Assembly: GCF_016901835.1 (NCBI RefSeq)
Contig: NZ_JACJKX010000007.1
Span: 36,018 to 100,017, forward strand
Direction: 5' to 3'
DNA length: 64,000 nucleotides
Origin: Parasutterella secunda
Lineage (GTDB): Bacteria > Pseudomonadota > Gammaproteobacteria > Burkholderiales > Burkholderiaceae_F
The first letter of the stretch is position 1. Each line of letters opens with the position of its first letter. Positions 57,097-64,000 of the stretch are shown piece after piece. Below the pieces are notes generated by a model. That model was not told the DNA's origin. It did no database searches and saw only the letters and a program-made list of their open reading frames with translations. The translations under genes were made by a program, and so were the position numbers.

Positions 57097-57561
57097 ATGT
57101 CTAGCGAAAACAGCAAGCCGATGGTTACCGACGTATTCGTCAAGGGTGCCATTCAAGGTTGGGGTATTGCTACCCACTCCACGATCCCGAATGTGTTAAT
57201 GGCTTTCGTGATCATTCGCGTGTTGAACGTGGCCGGTCTTTTGCCGATCTTGGGCGATATTTTCCGTCCGTTGATGGGCCTTTTCGGTCTTCCCGGTGAA
57301 GCCGCTGCCGTGTTGATCGCCGGTTGGATGTCCATGGGTGGTGGTGTCGGTGTGGCCGCTGCTTTGTTTGATCAAGGCTCCTTGTCCGTGACCGACTGCG
57401 CCATTTTGGCTCCCGGTATCTACTTGATGGGTTCTCAATTGCAATACATGGGTCGTTGCTTGGGCGTTATCGGTACGCGCGGCTCCATGATCCCCGTGTT
57501 GATGGGCGTTGCCATTATCAACGCTTTCATCGGTATGTTTGTAATGAACATCATCGTCTAG
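57097..57561 (+). CDS. yjiG: YjiG-like membrane protein
   Basis: A 154-residue polytopic protein with four hydrophobic segments, the same size as E. coli YjiG. The Gate-type motif is the PLMGLFGLPGEAAAVLIAGW segment, echoing PLMGIPGSC in the upstream protein, so the two likely form halves of one channel or carrier. GGAGG precedes the ATG. Codon bias is as strong as in yjiH. A stem-loop follows the stop. Confidence 0.82.
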   Translation: MSSENSKPMVTDVFVKGAIQGWGIATHSTIPNVLMAFVIIRVLNVAGLLPILGDIFRPLMGLFGLPGEAAAVLIAGWMSMGGGVGVAAALFDQGSLSVTDCAILAPGIYLMGSQLQYMGRCLGVIGTRGSMIPVLMGVAIINAFIGMFVMNIIV

Positions 57562-57584
57562 TGATGCAACTTTAATCGCATCTG

Positions 57585-57615
57585 AAAGGGAGATTGATTT
57601 TTGTTAATCTCCCTT
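57585..57615 (+). terminator. Stem-loop after yjiG
   Basis: Ten-base arms AAGGGAGATT/AATCTCCCTT with a T-rich 10-base loop; no T-run follows. It may be a weak terminator or an RNA-stabilising stem, just before the promoter-like site of the next gene. Confidence 0.5.
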
Positions 57616-57616
57616 A

Positions 57617-57645
57617 TTCATATTTTCAGACACAAACAGTACAAT
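57617..57645 (+). promoter_or_regulatory. Promoter candidate for the M20 peptidase gene
   Basis: TTCATA (57617-57622) and TACAAT (57640-57645) are 17 bases apart, a reasonable sigma-70 match. The transcript would start near 57652 and the ATG lies at 57709. Confidence 0.4.
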
Positions 57646-57708
57646 GAACTTGGTCGATCAAACATCAATTTTGATCGGTTCATAACAAATTTAGAAAGGA
57701 AATTTCCG

Positions 57709-58830
57709 ATGGTTCAAGAATTTTTGAAGGACTTGGAAAAGGTCGTTAACGTGGATGCCGGCACCGCCTGCATCGATGGCGTTAAGCAAGTGGCTGAAAC
57801 GTTCAAGGGCATGTACGAAGGCATTGGCTTTACCGCCAAACTCGTTGACTTGGGCGACAAGGTCGGTCCCGGTCTTTTTGCTACGAATAAGCCCGATGCT
57901 ACCCACTACGATGTCATGCTGAACGCTCACTTGGATACGGTGTTCCCCGCCGGTACTGTTGCCGTGCGTCCCATGTCCATCAAGGGTGATCGCGCCTATG
58001 GCCCTGGTGTCTTGGACTGCAAAGCCGGTTGCATGACGATTTTCTATGCTTTGAAGAATCTTCCGAAGGAAACGCTCGATAAGCTCTCCATTCTCGTGGC
58101 TTGTAACCCCGATGAAGAAACCGGTTCCGTGAGCTCTCACGACTGGTTGAAGGAATGCGCTTCGAAGTCTGATCGTGCCTTGATTTTTGAACCGGCTCGT
58201 GAAGGCGGTGAATTGGTTTGCGCTCGTAAAGGCTCGAGCACCTACAAGATCACTTTCCACGGTGTTTCCGCTCACGCCGGCAACTGCCCGGAACGCGGTC
58301 GCGATGCTGTCTTCGCCATGGTGAAGTTCATTGCTGCCGTGAAGGAATTGGCCGATTGGGATCGTGGTATTACGCTCAATTTCGGTGTGGTTCGCGGCGG
58401 TACGGCTGCCAATGTTGTACCGGATTTGGCTGAAACCGAATTGGATCTGCGCGTCTGGAACGATGCCGACTACGACGAAGTCAATGCCAAGATCATGCAA
58501 TTGGCTCAACAAACCTGGGTGGAAGGTGTTACGCAGGAAATCGTTGAAAAGAATCATCACGCTGCTATGCCCTTGAGCGAAGCCACGCAAGCCATGGCAA
58601 GCCTCATTGAAGAAGCTGCCAAGCTTGAAGGTTATGACATTGCCTGGATGAAGGCCGGCGGCGCCTCCGACGGTAACACGACGGCTTCCATGGGCGTTCC
58701 CACCTTGGACGGCCTCGGCCCTGTCGGCGGTGAAATGCACTGCGATCGCGAATATCTTGAAATCAATACGATTGAAAAGCATATCAAGGTCGCAGAACGC
58801 TTCTTCACGTTGATCGCTGAACGCAAGTAA
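57709..58830 (+). CDS. M20 family metallopeptidase (CPG2-like)
   Basis: A 373-residue zinc hydrolase of family M20 (glutamate carboxypeptidase-like). Zinc and catalytic residues are seen in LNAHLDTVFP (His, Asp), GPGVLDCKAG (bridging Asp), CNPDEETGS (Glu pair), and GGEMHCDREYLE (His). A dimerisation domain with STYKITFHGVSAHAGNCPE interrupts the catalytic domain. It may cleave small peptides or N-acyl amino acids. ATG 57709 has AAAGGA nine bases upstream. Codon bias is again ribosomal-like, so abundant expression is expected. It lies between yjiHG and iadA. Confidence 0.88.
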   Translation: MVQEFLKDLEKVVNVDAGTACIDGVKQVAETFKGMYEGIGFTAKLVDLGDKVGPGLFATNKPDATHYDVMLNAHLDTVFPAGTVAVRPMSIKGDRAYGPGVLDCKAGCMTIFYALKNLPKETLDKLSILVACNPDEETGSVSSHDWLKECASKSDRALIFEPAREGGELVCARKGSSTYKITFHGVSAHAGNCPERGRDAVFAMVKFIAAVKELADWDRGITLNFGVVRGGTAANVVPDLAETELDLRVWNDADYDEVNAKIMQLAQQTWVEGVTQEIVEKNHHAAMPLSEATQAMASLIEEAAKLEGYDIAWMKAGGASDGNTTASMGVPTLDGLGPVGGEMHCDREYLEINTIEKHIKVAERFFTLIAERK

Positions 58831-58852
58831 GCTCTCTAATTAATTGAGCTTG

Positions 58853-58884
58853 AGGGGACGGTTGTTAAGATCGTCCCCTTTTCT
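58853..58884 (+). terminator. Terminator after the M20 peptidase gene
   Basis: Arms AGGGGACG/CGTCCCCT with an 11-base loop, followed by TTTTCTTTTCTT. It separates the peptidase gene from iadA. Confidence 0.85.
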
Positions 58885-58987
58885 TTTCTTACTCAAATTT
58901 CACCTTTTCAATCCTCTCTGTTTTCCTGTAGCGGCGTTATGATTAGCGGAGAATTTTTCTCCAATAATTTTTCGGTGAGGTGTTCAT

Positions 58988-60133
58988 ATGGCTTTATTGA
59001 TTAAGAATGCGCATGTCTTCAGCCCGAAAGATCAGGGCGTACAGGATGTTCTGATGGTGGCTGAAAAAGTTGTGGCCATCGGTAAAGATCTTCCTTCCAC
59101 TCTTCCTGACACCGAGGTAATCGATGCCAAGGGGCAAATCATGACCCCGGGCTTTTTCGATCAACACATTCACGTCACGGGTGGCGGCGGTGAAGGTGGT
59201 CCCGTAACGCGTACCCCTGAAATCATGCTCTCGGAACTGGTTGCAAGCGGCACAACCAGTGTTGTGGGTGTTTCAGGTACGGATTTTGTGACCCGCTCAA
59301 TCGAAAATCTGTTAGCTAAGGTGAGAGCCTTAAAATCTGAAGGGGTGTCTGCCTGGATGTACACGTCCAACTACAAGTTCCCGCCCACAACGCTGTCCGG
59401 TTCTGTCTCTCAAGACATGTTTCTTGTTCCGGAATGCCTCGGCGTGAAAATCGCTCTGGGTGACCACCGCTCCTCTTTCCCGACGGTTCAGGAAGTGCTC
59501 GCATTGTTGGCTGAAATTCGTGTGGGCGGCATGATTGCCGGTAAAACGGGTTTCCTTCATATTCACACGGGCAATATTCCGGGCAGCTTTGACATGTACA
59601 AAGAAATTGTCTCTCGGGGCTTTCCGATTAAGCACATTCGCCCGACGCACTGTGGTCGTATTCGCCACGTGTTTGACGCCGCTGTGGAATTTGCAAAAGC
59701 CGGCGGTTACATGGATATCACAACTGGCGCGAGTTGCTGCTTTGACCATCCTGCCGAAGCCGTGATGGCTGCGCTTGATGCAGGCGTGGATCCCACTCAC
59801 ATCACTTTGTCTACGGACGGTCACGGCTCTGTTCCACGCTTCAATGACAAGGGAGAAATGATCGGTTTAGGAGTCGGCGGTGTAGCCGGTAACTTAACTG
59901 AAGTCAAACGATTGATAGCCGAACACCATATGCCGATTGAAGACGCCATCACGTTTATTTCTTCTAACGTCGGTGCCGCTTTAGGTCTGCCGGATCAGGG
60001 AGTAATTGAGGTGGGCAGTTGCGCTAATGCTTGTCTTTTCAACGATGCCATGGAATTGACGACAGTTGTATCCCGCAATCATGTCATGATGCGTAACGGA
60101 GAAATTGTTCAAAAGGGAACTTTTGAATACTAA
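58988..60133 (+). CDS. iadA: Isoaspartyl dipeptidase
   Basis: A 381-residue amidohydrolase that splits beta-aspartyl (isoaspartyl) dipeptides. The binuclear zinc ligands can be placed: H60 and H62 (DQHIHVTGGGGEGG), the likely carbamylated Lys K154 (VKIALGDHRSS), H193 (LHIHTGNIPG), H221 (RPTHCGR) and D277 (STDGHGS). These correspond in order and spacing to the E. coli enzyme. AGGTG lies just before the ATG. Its codon use is less biased than that of the three upstream genes, so it may be made in smaller amounts. A good terminator follows. Confidence 0.94.
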   Translation: MALLIKNAHVFSPKDQGVQDVLMVAEKVVAIGKDLPSTLPDTEVIDAKGQIMTPGFFDQHIHVTGGGGEGGPVTRTPEIMLSELVASGTTSVVGVSGTDFVTRSIENLLAKVRALKSEGVSAWMYTSNYKFPPTTLSGSVSQDMFLVPECLGVKIALGDHRSSFPTVQEVLALLAEIRVGGMIAGKTGFLHIHTGNIPGSFDMYKEIVSRGFPIKHIRPTHCGRIRHVFDAAVEFAKAGGYMDITTGASCCFDHPAEAVMAALDAGVDPTHITLSTDGHGSVPRFNDKGEMIGLGVGGVAGNLTEVKRLIAEHHMPIEDAITFISSNVGAALGLPDQGVIEVGSCANACLFNDAMELTTVVSRNHVMMRNGEIVQKGTFEY

Positions 60134-60151
60134 CGAGTGGCACTGAAGACG

Positions 60152-60187
60152 AGGCGCAGAAAACTTCTTCTGCGCCTTGTTTTTTTG
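60152..60187 (+). terminator. Terminator after iadA
   Basis: Perfect 10-bp arms AGGCGCAGAA/TTCTGCGCCT with a 6-base loop, then TGTTTTTTT. It ends iadA before the convergent LysR gene. Confidence 0.92.
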
Positions 60188-60230
60188 ACGAGAAGAAATT
60201 CTCAAAATCCGTCGAGAATCTGATTTGATT

Positions 60231-61121
60231 TCAGTTGTTTTCAGACTTTTTTGATGTTGGCGACAGCAGTCGCGGCAATTCTGCAATGAAAGTCTTCACG
60301 GCCGGCATGGTCGGCTCTCCGTGCGTGACCAAGAAAATTTTTCGAAAGACTGAAGGATCCAGAGGACGGCTTTGTACTTTGTGCTTGTCGTTTTCCAAAA
60401 GCAGTTCGGGCAAAATACTCACGCCGATCCCTTCCCTAACCAAATTAACGATTGAGGTTGCTCCCACCGTTGTATATCGAATAGGGATTTTCTGTTTATT
60501 CTGCTCTAATCCTTCTTCCAACTGCTTGCACCAACTTGCCCCATGCAGAATGTACGGATAATCGACCAAGGCTTTAAGCGGAATTTTCGAATATTGACTC
60601 AAGGGATGACCTTTAGGAAAAATGACCCGCAATTCGTCCAAATGAAGAAGTCTGGCATTTAAGTTATCTCCGACTTTCGGTGTGAACAGTCCTATATCGA
60701 TTCGGTCTTCCTTCAGCCATTGACTGATGATGTCACCGTTGCCGATTAAAACCTCATATTCAATTCCGGGAGCAAAGGCCATAAAACGCTTCAGTACAGA
60801 CGGAAGCCACTCATTGGCCACTGCGGTAACGGTTCCCAATCGAACCAGACCGCTTTTTAAGCCCGTCATATCCTGAAGCACACCACTCAAACGCATTTCA
60901 TCCGCATAAACCTGCCGAATGAAAGGCAACAACATTTTTCCGGCAGTGGTTAACGTGACCCCGGATTTTTTTCGATTCAACAGGGAAACGCCCCACTGAT
61001 TTTCGAGATCTGCCACCATTCGACTGACTGCTGATTGGGTATAAAAAAGACGCTTGGCCGCTTCGGTGAAGCTACCGCACTCAACTGCTGTGAGAAAGGC
61101 ACGATATTTAACGATTGACAT
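60231..61121 (-). CDS. LysR-family transcriptional regulator
   Basis: A 296-residue LysR regulator. The N-terminal winged HTH is FTEAAKRLFYTQSAVSRMVADLE and the C-terminal part is the periplasmic-binding-like effector domain. It is convergent with iadA and divergent from the AEC transporter gene, so it probably controls the transporter and perhaps the peptide genes. The effector is unknown. Three TAATATTC boxes in the divergent gap are candidate binding sites. Confidence 0.92.
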   Translation of the reverse strand: MSIVKYRAFLTAVECGSFTEAAKRLFYTQSAVSRMVADLENQWGVSLLNRKKSGVTLTTAGKMLLPFIRQVYADEMRLSGVLQDMTGLKSGLVRLGTVTAVANEWLPSVLKRFMAFAPGIEYEVLIGNGDIISQWLKEDRIDIGLFTPKVGDNLNARLLHLDELRVIFPKGHPLSQYSKIPLKALVDYPYILHGASWCKQLEEGLEQNKQKIPIRYTTVGATSIVNLVREGIGVSILPELLLENDKHKVQSRPLDPSVFRKIFLVTHGEPTMPAVKTFIAELPRLLSPTSKKSENN

Positions 61122-61123
61122 TT

Positions 61124-61193
61124 TAATATTCTATTTTTGAATGTTTTTCATACATAATATTCGCTTTTATTAATATTCTCCAAGTTTTATACT
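61124..61193. promoter_or_regulatory. LysR operator region with three TAATATTC boxes and transporter promoter
   Basis: TAATATTC occurs at 61124-61131, 61155-61162 and 61171-61178. A -10-like TATACT (61188-61193) lies 17 bases after a poor -35 (TTTTAT, 61165-61170), and two boxes flank that -35. This fits a promoter needing a LysR activator. The A/T-rich boxes could occur by chance, but three copies in 55 bases is notable. Confidence 0.5.
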
Positions 61194-61223
61194 GGTCTCT
61201 GACGTATTTAATGGAAGGTTACT

Positions 61224-62171
61224 ATGTTGACCGTTTTACTCATTCTCCCCGATTTCCTGGTGATCCTGCTCGGTTTCCTGTTGATGAAATTTTTCCACGA
61301 TGGGGTATTTGGAGAAACGTTTTGGAAAGGTGCAGAAAAAATTGTTTTCTACGTTCTTTTTCCGCCTTTGTTATTTACATCGGTAGCTACTTCCAATCTG
61401 ACTCTGGGCGAAGCCGGACTCTATCTGGTTGTGGCGATCAGTGCCATGATGTGTGCGGTTGTGATGTCTTACCTGATCCGTTTTCTGATCAAGGCCGATC
61501 CGGTTACTCATGCATCGGCTTTTCATTGTGGATTTCGTTTTAATACTTATGTCGGTTTTGCCCTTGTTTCCCGTCTTTTCGGCCAAGAAGGATTAGCCCT
61601 AATGAGTTTGTTGATTGCCTTTTGGGTCCCGATCAGCAACTCCATCGCTGTGGCAGCACTCGCGAGCGCCGTAGCCAAAAGAGACCAGACTTCAGGGGAA
61701 TGTAATGTCCTTCTTAAAACGATCGAAGCGATCGTGACCAATCCTCTGATCATTGCGACGACATTGGGACTTATTGTTAATCTCGCATCCCTTCCGGTGC
61801 CAGAAGTGGCAATGACCTTTTTCAAGTCTCTCGGTAATGCTTCTCTTGCTATGGGTCTTTTATGTATCGGTGCCGGCTTGCGATTAAGCGGCATGAAAAA
61901 TGATTGGAAACTCATATCCGCCAACACGGTTGAACGCCTTGTGGCTACACCGGCCGTTGCACTTATATTCTGCTTGATTTTCGACTTAGCCCCTGCAGCA
62001 TCGGGTGCGCTTATGATTTTTGCAATGCTTCCTACAGCCCAGTCTTGCTATGTGATGACCACGAGCATGAGAGGCAACGGCCCACTCGTTGCCGGGATTA
62101 CAACTGCGCATACATTGGCAGCCATCTTTACAATTCCTTGTTGGATCGTTGTGATTACAACAGTGCTATGA
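61224..62171 (+). CDS. AEC family transporter
   Basis: A 315-residue inner-membrane carrier with ten hydrophobic segments in two five-segment halves, as in the auxin efflux carrier family. The second half ends with MLPTAQSCYVMTTSMRGN, typical of the family. Bacterial members move dicarboxylates or amino acids such as malate, malonate or aspartate, but the substrate here is not known. Its partner is the divergent LysR gene. GGAAGG precedes the ATG. Confidence 0.87.
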   Translation: MLTVLLILPDFLVILLGFLLMKFFHDGVFGETFWKGAEKIVFYVLFPPLLFTSVATSNLTLGEAGLYLVVAISAMMCAVVMSYLIRFLIKADPVTHASAFHCGFRFNTYVGFALVSRLFGQEGLALMSLLIAFWVPISNSIAVAALASAVAKRDQTSGECNVLLKTIEAIVTNPLIIATTLGLIVNLASLPVPEVAMTFFKSLGNASLAMGLLCIGAGLRLSGMKNDWKLISANTVERLVATPAVALIFCLIFDLAPAASGALMIFAMLPTAQSCYVMTTSMRGNGPLVAGITTAHTLAAIFTIPCWIVVITTVL

Positions 62172-62195
62172 GTCCTGCGATTAATTATTCAAAAT

Positions 62196-62236
62196 GGCGG
62201 TAATTAAGACGAATAGTTCAGTTGCCGCCTTTTAAT
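62196..62236 (+). terminator. Terminator after the AEC transporter gene
   Basis: Arms GGCGGTAA/TTGCCGCC (one G-T pair) with a 20-base loop, followed by TTTT. It ends the transporter transcript. Confidence 0.7.
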
Positions 62237-62399
62237 GGTCAAGCTCTTTTCTTCAAAATCCCTAGTTAACCTTCTGGATTCCGAAATGCTTGTACCAAAA
62301 ACTCCAATGCTCCATCGTCACTGCATTGAAGTGTCACCAAATCAATGTGGACAACGTTCTGATTTCAGGACGTTGCCCCACAGTTTTTAAATAAGCCAA
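62237..62399. other. Non-coding gap with an AACGT hairpin
   Basis: No gene is recognised between the transporter terminator and the transposase fragment. One stem CAACGTTCTGA-N4-TCAGGACGTTG (about 62351-62376) has an asymmetric pair of arms. Its role is unknown; it may belong to the mobile debris that follows. Confidence 0.3.
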
Positions 62400-62615
62400 A
62401 TGGATGTCCCACGGTTCGCGGTGCCAAAGCGGCAGCACCGGTACTACCTGACATTTGAACAATTCCTGGAGCATCAAAGCAGGTGTCAGATAATGGGCTA
62501 TTTGAAATTTGAGCTAAAGGACAAGAAGAAATTGGGTTATCTAACACCGAGTGAATATCGGCAGCAAATAACCCAAAATCAGTAACTGTAACTGGTCTAC
62601 TTTATGGGGCAGGGT
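62400..62615 (+). pseudogene. IS3-family transposase tail and terminal repeat remnant
   Basis: A short frame ends with FELKDKKKLGYLTPSEYRQQ, resembling the end of IS3-type OrfB (xxLGYLTPxEYxxQ). Just after its stop lies CTGGTCTACTTTATGGGGCAG (around 62593), which reads on the other strand like the end of an IS3 element (TGAACCCTGCCCCATAAAGTAG). The rest of the transposase is missing, and the upstream bases of the frame do not match the integrase core. This is a right-end remnant. Confidence 0.5.
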
Positions 62616-62641
62616 TCATTCACGCGGTAGATATAAGACAA

Positions 62642-64000
62642 CAATCTAAAAGGATTGCCATAAATCAACAAAGTGCTTTAAATATGGTGATTGTTGAGAT
62701 CTAGTTATGATACGATTCAGTCATGTCATTTGTATCGTATCAATTTAGGATCTATCCAAACAGCCTGCAGCGTCAATCTCTGATTGACCACTTCGGTTGC
62801 ACCCGTTGGGTTTTCAACCGTTACCTCTCTGAGGCTGATGATTGTTACAAACAAACCGGTAAGACCATGCGGTGCCATGATTTCATTGTTCGTTTGGTCG
62901 ATCTGAAAAAACAGTACCCCTGGCTCAAAGATGTCAATTCACAATCGCTTCAAATGGCAGCCCGCAACGCCGAGCGCGCCTTTGTCAATTTTTTTTTGAA
63001 AAACGAGCACAACCCCCTCGTTTTAAAAGCAAACATTCCGGCAGGCAGTCTTTTCACTGTCCTCAACATTGCAAAGTTCAATTTCCTGATGTGGGAACAA
63101 AAGGTCATATTGTTTTCCCCAAAATCGGTCCCGTCAAAGCTATTTTGCATCGGCGATTCACCGGTACGGTCAAAACGGTGACGGTTGTTCGGGAAGCCTC
63201 AGGGAAGTACTACGCCAGTGTTTTGGTTGATGATGCACAACCCAAAGTTGTACCGGATACGGTTAATTTTGAACGTACAGCAGGCATTGATGCCGGTATT
63301 AAAACGGCCTTTACTGTAGCCAGTCAGGGCGGAACAGAAAAAATTGATAACCCGACGTTTTTGAAAAAATATTCGGAGCAACTTAAAAAACAACAAAAGC
63401 GATTGGCTCGATGCCTGCGTATCGTCAACGTTAAGGAAAATGAAAAAGGAGAAAAGGTTAAGGAAGTCACCGTCTCAAAACGCTATGAGAAGGTGAGAAA
63501 AGAGTTAGTACGCACTCATGAGAGAATTCGCCATTGCCGCAAGAACTGGATCGATCAAATCACTCATCGGTTAGTCAACGATAGTCAAGTGACAACCTAT
63601 GTGATTGAAGATCTGAATTTAAAAGGGATGGTTAAGAACCATCACCTGGCTCGAGCGGTATCTGATGTTGGGATTGGCAACTTCTACCGAACGCTTCAAT
63701 ACAAGTTGAAAGCGGTCGGAAAGAACCTGATTGTGGCGGGACGATGGTACCCGTCCAGTAAACGGTGTCCGGAGTGTGGGGCCAAGAAAGAGAGGTTGAC
63801 ATTGAAGGAACGTGAGTGGCGCTGTGCGCAGTGTGGTCACGAGCATGATCGGGATGAAGCAGCCGCGCGAAACTTGCGTCATTGGGTTAGACTCTCAGAA
63901 TCAGACAAACACCGATACGGCCGGAACGGCCGTGCGCTGGAAAAGGAAGCGATTCCTTTTTGAAGAGTTCCCCCGAGGAGAAACCCGTCGGTGCGGGTTC
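62642..64000 (+). mobile_element. Second IS605/IS1341-type tnpB element (right end outside window)
   Basis: A small stem CAATC-N6-GATTG (62642-62657) precedes the tnpB gene (62723-63963). After the stop the sequence contains the stem AACCCG-N6-CGGGTT near the window end, probably part of the right end or guide-RNA scaffold. No tnpA is present. The left boundary is uncertain. The element lies directly after the IS3 remnant. Confidence 0.6.
62723..63963 (+). pseudogene. tnpB: TnpB, frameshifted in a T9 run
   Basis: The N-terminal part (FRIYPNSLQRQSLIDHFG, then TRWVFNRYL) is read in one frame up to AFVNFF. At nine T (62989-62997) the frame is lost. The other frame continues with EKRAQPPRFKSKHSGRQSF, a normal TnpB segment, then the RuvC-like domain with Asp in AGIDAGIKTAF, Glu in VIEDLNLKGMVKN, a Cys4 zinc ribbon (CPECG...CAQCG) and Asp in DRDEAAARN. 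Apart from the run the gene looks complete. Polymerase slippage on T9 could restore some full-length protein; otherwise it is inactive. It differs in sequence from the tnpB at 31714. Confidence 0.88.

Noticed and set aside
57691..58782. Long open frame on the minus strand across the M20 peptidase gene
   Set aside because: It mirrors a gene with extreme codon bias, which leaves few antisense stops. It has no ribosome-binding site and reads as low-complexity His/Gly-rich sequence. The plus-strand gene has all zinc ligands.
62365..62547. A 60-codon minus-strand frame over the IS3 remnant
   Set aside because: It matches no recognised family and overlaps the transposase tail. There is no ribosome-binding site.

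Overview
The window looks like chromosomal DNA of a betaproteobacterium of the order Burkholderiales, most likely a gut Sutterellaceae such as Parasutterella. This is inferred from gene order and protein character, not from a database match. The supporting blocks are rpsB-tsf-pyrH-frr-uppS-cdsA-dxr-rseP-bamA-skp-lpxD-fabZ-lpxA-lpxB-rnhB-trmH on the minus strand, divergent map and glnD, the smc-zipA-ligA run, and hflK-hflC-DUF2065 near purA. Base composition is moderate. No rRNA, tRNA or CRISPR array was recognised.

Layout. 1-7230 (+): the end of an aromatic/aspartate aminotransferase, a P-loop kinase-like protein, prmB, an ABC-F ATPase, and two LTA-synthase-type membrane proteins, the first of which has only the membrane half. 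7231-11730: an accessory patch with an orphan HigA-like antitoxin, a truncated HIT gene, and two group II introns on the minus strand, one nested inside the other (a twintron). The outer intron starts directly behind the Rho-independent terminator of the next gene. 11790-16262 (-): a 1490-residue autotransporter. 16373-31039 (-): small unknown genes, then the long envelope-biogenesis operon for lipid A, fatty acid, outer-membrane assembly and isoprenoid enzymes, ending upstream at pyrH. 31238-33361: an insertion inside the normally compact tsf-pyrH junction, made of a SNF2 helicase remnant cut by an IS605-type tnpB element, plus a 98-residue unknown ORF. 33436-35164 (-): tsf and rpsB, with a strong hairpin between them. 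35468-40343: map, fabF and glnD. 40386-50236 (-): a PepSY-like protein, a nucleoside phosphorylase, ligA, zipA, smc, a UPF0126/TRIC membrane protein and a phosphoribosyltransferase. 50287-56058: purA, an arginase-family protein, queF, DUF2065, hflC and hflK.

56372-62171 forms a peptide-use module: yjiH- and yjiG-like membrane proteins, an M20 metallopeptidase, isoaspartyl dipeptidase (iadA), and a divergent LysR regulator with an AEC-family transporter. In E. coli iadA sits next to yjiG and yjiH, so the association recurs across Proteobacteria. The first three genes use the codon set of the ribosomal genes rpsB and tsf, so they are probably very highly expressed. This fits an asaccharolytic gut bacterium living on amino acids and small peptides (inference). 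The window ends in mobile debris: an IS3-type transposase tail and a second tnpB gene broken by a frameshift in a run of nine T.

The most unusual features are the nested group II introns, the catalytic-domain-less partner of the LTA-synthase-like enzyme, the predicted high-expression beta-aspartyl peptide module with repeated operator-like boxes, and the tnpB element carried inside an essential translation operon.
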